Assembly (NCBI GenBank): GCA_905199755.1
Contig: CAJKHT010000045.1
Coordinates: 1 to 23,199 of the forward strand
Reading direction: 5' to 3'
Origin: an uncultured Eubacteriales bacterium
Lineage (GTDB): Bacteria > Bacillota > Clostridia > UBA1381
DNA: 23,199 nucleotides
Positions 20,351 to 23,199 of this stretch are shown here, one piece after another. A program made the position numbers and the translations under genes. The notes under the pieces are model-generated. The model did not search any database and had not been told where the DNA came from. It saw nothing but the letters and a program-made list of their open reading frames with translations. Numbering within the stretch: the stretch's first letter is position 1; each line of letters starts with the position of its first letter.

Positions 20351-21689
20351 TTTCTTTATCCTTTCTGATTCTCTTAATTTCTGTCCAGTCAATAAATTTC
20401 ATGATTTGCGGCTGCCATGATAAATTAACAATTCCCGTTTTGCCATGACGGTTTTTAGCGACAATAATTTCCGCATCGCCGTTTTCTTCCTTGGTGTAAT
20501 AGCTTTCACGGTGTATAAACATAACCATATCCGCATCTTGCTCAATTGCTCCGCTGTCACGTAAATCGGATAATTGAGGGCGCTTTTCCTGCCGCTGTTC
20601 CGTACTGCGGTTAAGCTGACTGAGTACCACAATAGGACATTTCAATTCTTTGCTGAGAAGCTTTATTTTACGTGATATATCGCTTATTTCATCGTTTCGA
20701 TTTACGAATCGGCGGTTCCCGTCCGTGGTTATCAATTGCAAGTAATCAATTATGATAACCCCGATTTCGCCATGAAGCCGTTTTATGCGCCGCGCATAAC
20801 TGCGGATTTTGGAAATTGACATATAACTTTCGTCATTGATATATAAATCCTTGCCGTTTATTTTATTGCCGAAATTTCCGACCTGTGCAAAATCATCACT
20901 TGTCAGACTGTGAAATTGTATGTGGGAGTAAAGCACATGCGTTTGTGATGATATAATTCTGTTTATGATTTCCTCCTCGGACATTTCCAGACTGAAAATG
21001 ATTGCCGTCTTATCTTCATGAAAAGCTGTAAATTCCGCAATATTTGTACTCATGATTGTTTTGCCCATGCCCGGACGTGCTGCAACCACAATCATATTTC
21101 CGTTAAGCAGTCCGCCGGTGAAAGTGTCGAGTGTTTTAAAACCTGTTTTATGTCCCGGTATTTCGCTTTTTTGATTATTGTCAGACACAAGGCGGTTGAA
21201 TGTACTCATCATTTGAGCGCTGACGTTATGTATTTCCGATTTGTTTTCCGCTGTGTCAAACATGGTGTCGATTGAAGCTTCAATTTCCGTAAGCGGAGTG
21301 GCGGCATCGTATGCGGCAGAGCTTAGCTTTTGGGCTTGTATAATGTATTGTCTGCGCTTATAACATTCGCATACAATATCAACATATCTCTGCAAATTAT
21401 GTGTTGTGACAACTGCGGAATTTATGTTTTTGAGGTATAATACCTCTTTGCCGTCAAATTCGATCATACCGTTAATGCGGTTCAGTAAGGTTATAAAGTC
21501 AATGGTTTCTCCGTTGTCATACATCGTAAGCATTACGGTGTATATAGCTTTTAGCTTTGTACTGTAAAATGCATCGGCAGTCAAGCGCCCGTCTGTAATG
21601 ACATCGCCGATTTTATCGGTTTGCATTAATATACCCACTATGTTTTTTTCTGCTTCTTCATTGTGCGGCAGCTCGTTAGTAATATCCAT
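20340..21689 (-). CDS. Replicative DNA helicase, DnaB family, 449 aa
   Basis: This is a phage-encoded hexameric 5'-3' helicase. The N-terminal DnaB helical domain (LPHNEEAEKNIVGILMQTD) covers residues ~1-105, a linker follows, and the RecA-like motor starts at about 178 (GHKTGFKTLDTFTGGLLNG). Walker A is ARPGMGKT (204-211), the catalytic Glu lies in SLEMS (233-237), Walker B is IIIDYLQL (312-319), and the sensor/loop region includes SQLNRSTEQR (357-366) and LRDSGAIEQDADMV (376-389). Length is normal. It overlaps the initiator gene by 14 bp and has GGAGG upstream. No separate DnaC/DnaI-type loader is present in the window, so the initiator may load it or host DnaI may be used. Confidence 0.95.
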   Translation of the reverse strand: MDITNELPHNEEAEKNIVGILMQTDKIGDVITDGRLTADAFYSTKLKAIYTVMLTMYDNGETIDFITLLNRINGMIEFDGKEVLYLKNINSAVVTTHNLQRYVDIVCECYKRRQYIIQAQKLSSAAYDAATPLTEIEASIDTMFDTAENKSEIHNVSAQMMSTFNRLVSDNNQKSEIPGHKTGFKTLDTFTGGLLNGNMIVVAARPGMGKTIMSTNIAEFTAFHEDKTAIIFSLEMSEEEIINRIISSQTHVLYSHIQFHSLTSDDFAQVGNFGNKINGKDLYINDESYMSISKIRSYARRIKRLHGEIGVIIIDYLQLITTDGNRRFVNRNDEISDISRKIKLLSKELKCPIVVLSQLNRSTEQRQEKRPQLSDLRDSGAIEQDADMVMFIHRESYYTKEENGDAEIIVAKNRHGKTGIVNLSWQPQIMKFIDWTEIKRIRKDKENGK

Positions 21690-22386
21690 TGCAGTCCTCC
21701 AGTCGCTTTAAAAATTCTTTATCATCGGAGGCGGAATTAAAACGGTATTCCGGTTCGGAGGATTTGTTTTGCCCGCAGTGACTGAGCCAGTTTGAAATAA
21801 AGCGTTTTATTTGCTTTTTGCGCCGATTCGGATAATTTGTCAGCCAGTCATTCATTTTTTTTAACTCCGACAGAATATCCACACCGGGGTATAAATCACT
21901 GTAATATTTAATTAACTCGTCTGTTATGTTAAACAGCGTTCCGTCCTTTAAAGGCAATTGTAAAATCACTTGCGGAGGTTCGGAACTTTTTTGTTCCGAA
22001 CAAGTATTATTATATTTATTATTAATACTTGTATTATTATGGGTAACATTTTTGTTACCCATTAGAGTAACATTTTTGATACTCTGGGGTAACATTTTTG
22101 ATACCCTGTTTTCAGGTGAAATATATATTTTCCGTGAATTATTTTCACGCTCCACAGTGATGTATTCTTTGCTTTCAAGCTGACGAACAATCCTTTTAAC
22201 CGACATAGCGGATATGCCGTATAGCTCGGCAAAATATTGATTACCTGCAACACAATAACCGTATTTGTTGCACAAGCAGGTAATTTCGCCGTAGAATAAA
22301 CGGGAAAGAGGGGTTAAGTCTTTGTCATAACGGACATTAGCCGGAATTATTGCATAATATCCGGGTTTGTCAATGGTTTCATTCAT
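21676..22386 (-). CDS. Winged-helix replication initiator protein, 236 aa
   Basis: Residues ~8-95 form an HTH_36-type winged helix (YYAIIPANVRYDKDLTPLSR; then GNQYFAELYGISAMSVKRIV with the recognition helix, followed by the wing YITVERENNSRKIYIS). The region 105-135 is Asn/Ser-rich and unstructured and is encoded by the iteron/AT-rich DNA. The C-terminal part (VDILSELKKMNDWLTNYPNR, then RRKKQIKRFISNWLSHC) resembles the DnaD/DnaB2-like end of phage replisome organisers that recruits helicase. The start ATG has AGGAGGAC upstream. The adjacent helicase gene and embedded repeats support an origin-binding role like lambda O. Confidence 0.88.
   Translation of the reverse strand: MNETIDKPGYYAIIPANVRYDKDLTPLSRLFYGEITCLCNKYGYCVAGNQYFAELYGISAMSVKRIVRQLESKEYITVERENNSRKIYISPENRVSKMLPQSIKNVTLMGNKNVTHNNTSINNKYNNTCSEQKSSEPPQVILQLPLKDGTLFNITDELIKYYSDLYPGVDILSELKKMNDWLTNYPNRRKKQIKRFISNWLSHCGQNKSSEPEYRFNSASDDKEFLKRLEDCNGYY
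21979..22031. other. Dyads and AT-rich segment beside the iterons (possible DNA unwinding element)
   Basis: TTCGGAAC-tttttt-GTTCCGAA (21979-22000) is a perfect 8-bp inverted repeat. It is followed directly by CAAGTATTA-13 bases-TAATACTTG (22001-22031), a 9-bp inverted repeat whose loop is only A and T. From 22002 to 22040 nearly all bases are A or T. Such an AT-rich block next to iterons is the expected place for strand opening. Confidence 0.65.
22041..22106. repeat. Three 20-bp palindromic iterons inside the initiator gene (putative origin)
   Basis: Copies at 22041-22060 (GGGTAACATTTTTGTTACCC), 22065-22084 (GAGTAACATTTTTGATACTC) and 22087-22106 (GGGTAACATTTTTGATACCC) recur at 24- and 22-bp steps, about two helical turns. 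All share GTAACATTTTTG-TAC. Copy 2 changes both outer partners (G to A and C to T), keeping the dyad intact. Direct-plus-dyad repeats within an initiator gene are the usual form of phage initiator binding sites. Confidence 0.85.
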
Positions 22387-22427
22387 TTATTTGTCCTCCT
22401 GCTTATATTTGTTTTTGGGTGCACTTG

Positions 22428-22475
22428 AATAAGCCTACAAAAAATCAGACTTTTTTTATGATTTTTAGGCTTATT
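22428..22475. other. Long hairpin upstream of the initiator gene
   Basis: AATAAGCCTA (22428-22437) pairs with TAGGCTTATT (22466-22475); inside, seven further pairs (AAAATCA/TGATTTT) extend the stem with a 3-base bulge. On the plus strand a T-rich run follows (TTTATTAAATTTTTTT), so it could end plus-strand transcription; on the minus strand it would form in the leader of the initiator mRNA, about 40 bases before its ATG, and may act in regulation. Confidence 0.5.
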
Positions 22476-22506
22476 TTTATTAAATTTTTTTGAATGTGGC
22501 TATAAG

Positions 22507-22674
22507 TTATCCGTCCCGAGGCTTTGCAATAAAGTTTCGGCAGAAAAATATATGTAACATCGTTTCGCATGCCGAGCATTTAAAATTCAGTACATTTACC
22601 GGGAAAACTCCAATATAATTTTTACAGTTTATGCAGCCGGAATTGCATTTGGGATCACGCTTGCATTTACTCAT
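22507..22674 (-). CDS. Small zinc-ribbon-like Cys-rich protein, 55 aa
   Basis: ATG at 22674 has a perfect AAAGGAG ribosome site and opens 55 codons. Seven cysteines stand at 4, 10, 14, 17, 33, 36 and 45 (MSKCKRDPKCNSGCINCKN; then FKCSACETM), which suits one or two zinc-binding sites. It lies 3 bp after the gene upstream and 120 bp before the initiator gene, in the early operon. No family is recognised; small zinc proteins in this place are often DNA-binding or regulators, but that is inference. Confidence 0.75.
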   Translation of the reverse strand: MSKCKRDPKCNSGCINCKNYIGVFPVNVLNFKCSACETMLHIFFCRNFIAKPRDG

Positions 22675-22677
22675 GAA

Positions 22678-23148
22678 TTACTCCTTTCCTGTTCCTTTAA
22701 TTGTTATCTGAAGCTGTCTGCCAAGCCAATCCAAACCTAATCTTGTAAGCTCATACCACACATATTTATCATCTTTAATTTTTTTAATAACATCATCGGG
22801 TAATCTATCTAAATTTGGTTCACCGTTCGCTGTTGCACAATAATAATTTCTGTATGGCTTATAAAATGCCTTTTGATGTCTGTGGTAAGATCTTTTATAA
22901 TCAAGTCCTATCATATGCTTGCAAACCTCTACAACTCTGTCTATTTCAGCTTTGGATAAGCTCATTTCAATACCTATATCCAAACCCATTCTACCCCGAT
23001 AATTAGCATATTCATTATCGCGTTTTTCTACCCAATTCCGTGGGTGTTTACAACCTAATACACCGTCTTTATGTTCTATCCCGTATTCGTTTTCAGCTTC
23101 GGGGCAAACATCTTCATCTGAACCCAAAGGGCAATAATCACATCTCAT
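22678..23148 (-). CDS. Phage protein with N-terminal Cys cluster, unknown function, 156 aa
   Basis: The N-terminus MRCDYCPLGSDEDVCPEAEN with Cys3, Cys6, Cys15 and a later Cys33-x-His35 looks like a zinc knuckle. The sequence GIEHKDGVLGCKHPRNWVEK and the following GRMGLDIGIEMSLSKAEIDR are phrases that recur in clostridial prophage proteins, to my knowledge without a known role. The C-terminal third (DVIKKIKDDKYVWYELTRLG; then LDWLGRQLQITI) may be a small winged or helical domain. GAGGAGGTGG precedes the ATG, which overlaps the stop of the upstream gene by 3 bp (ATGA). Confidence 0.82.
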   Translation of the reverse strand: MRCDYCPLGSDEDVCPEAENEYGIEHKDGVLGCKHPRNWVEKRDNEYANYRGRMGLDIGIEMSLSKAEIDRVVEVCKHMIGLDYKRSYHRHQKAFYKPYRNYYCATANGEPNLDRLPDDVIKKIKDDKYVWYELTRLGLDWLGRQLQITIKGTGKE

Positions 23149-23199
23149 TCTTCCACCTCCTCAACATAACACCAACTTTGCGGCGGTCTTGTCAGCTTA
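23145..23199 (-). CDS. C-terminal end of an upstream early gene, cut by window edge
   Basis: A minus-strand frame open from the right edge gives KLTRPPQSWCYVEEVEE and stops at TGA (23147-23145), overlapping the ATG of the next gene in an ATGA junction. The overlap and the ribosome site of the next gene lying in its last codons fit the operon style of the region. Seventeen residues are too few to name a family. Confidence 0.5.
   Translation of the reverse strand, partial: KLTRPPQSWCYVEEVEE

Noticed and set aside
22041..22106. CRISPR-like array
   Set aside because: Three 20-bp repeats with 2-4 bp between them have no spacers of CRISPR length and are palindromic iterons within a coding gene.
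1..23199. tRNA, rRNA, insertion sequences
   Set aside because: No cloverleaf with CCA-proximal motifs, no rRNA stretches and no transposase with terminal repeats were found by eye.

Overview
The window is a contiguous piece of a temperate or defective phage genome from a low-to-mid GC Firmicute, most likely a member of the Clostridia. Evidence for this is the strong AGGAGG-type ribosome binding sites, occasional TTG starts, a PBSX/skin-like contractile tail module, and small Cys-rich proteins of a type often seen in clostridial prophages. Almost everything is on the minus strand, so the phage reads from right to left. Both edges cut genes. No classical two-domain integrase, CI-type repressor or lysis gene lies inside the window, so lysogeny status cannot be settled here.

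Right part (23199 to about 19650, minus): early/replication genes. In reading order these are the tail of an unknown gene, two small Cys-rich proteins, a winged-helix replication initiator whose own coding sequence carries three 20-bp palindromic iterons beside an AT-rich dyad (a likely replication origin), a DnaB-type helicase, an 11-Cys unknown protein, and a DUF1492/sigma-region-4-like protein that is the best candidate for the late-gene activator.

Centre (about 19160 to 19655, plus): a small cassette of opposite orientation with its own near-perfect promoter. It encodes a 34-aa basic/hydrophobic peptide, a possible 27-aa hydrophobic peptide and a 59-aa ribbon-helix-helix protein, and ends in a 15-bp-stem terminator shared with the converging early operon. 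On the opposite strand, inside the first peptide gene, are a second near-consensus promoter (TTGACT-17-TATAAT with extended -10) and, about 111 nt downstream, a perfect 11-bp hairpin followed by seven T. Together this looks like a type I toxin-antitoxin module carried as a phage moron. It is the main discovery candidate.

Left part (19071 down to 1, minus): the late operon. It starts at an extended -10 promoter with (CATAA)-repeats and continues with a solo tyrosine recombinase catalytic domain, HNH endonuclease, TerS (P27), TerL, portal, ClpP-type prohead protease, HK97-fold major capsid, head-tail connector, head closure protein, gp10-like protein, tail terminator, sheath, tube, XkdN-type chaperone with a -1 frameshift site (A AAA AAC), tape measure, XkdP-like hub protein with an SLH-like tail, a CHAP-XkdQ fusion hub/lysin, DUF2577, DUF2634/gp25-like, baseplate J, YmfQ, and two fibre proteins. 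Sheath plus baseplate genes mean a myovirus-type particle; a 668-aa tape measure suggests a tail of roughly 100 nm. Genes are tightly packed with 1-14 bp overlaps, consistent with one long late transcript.
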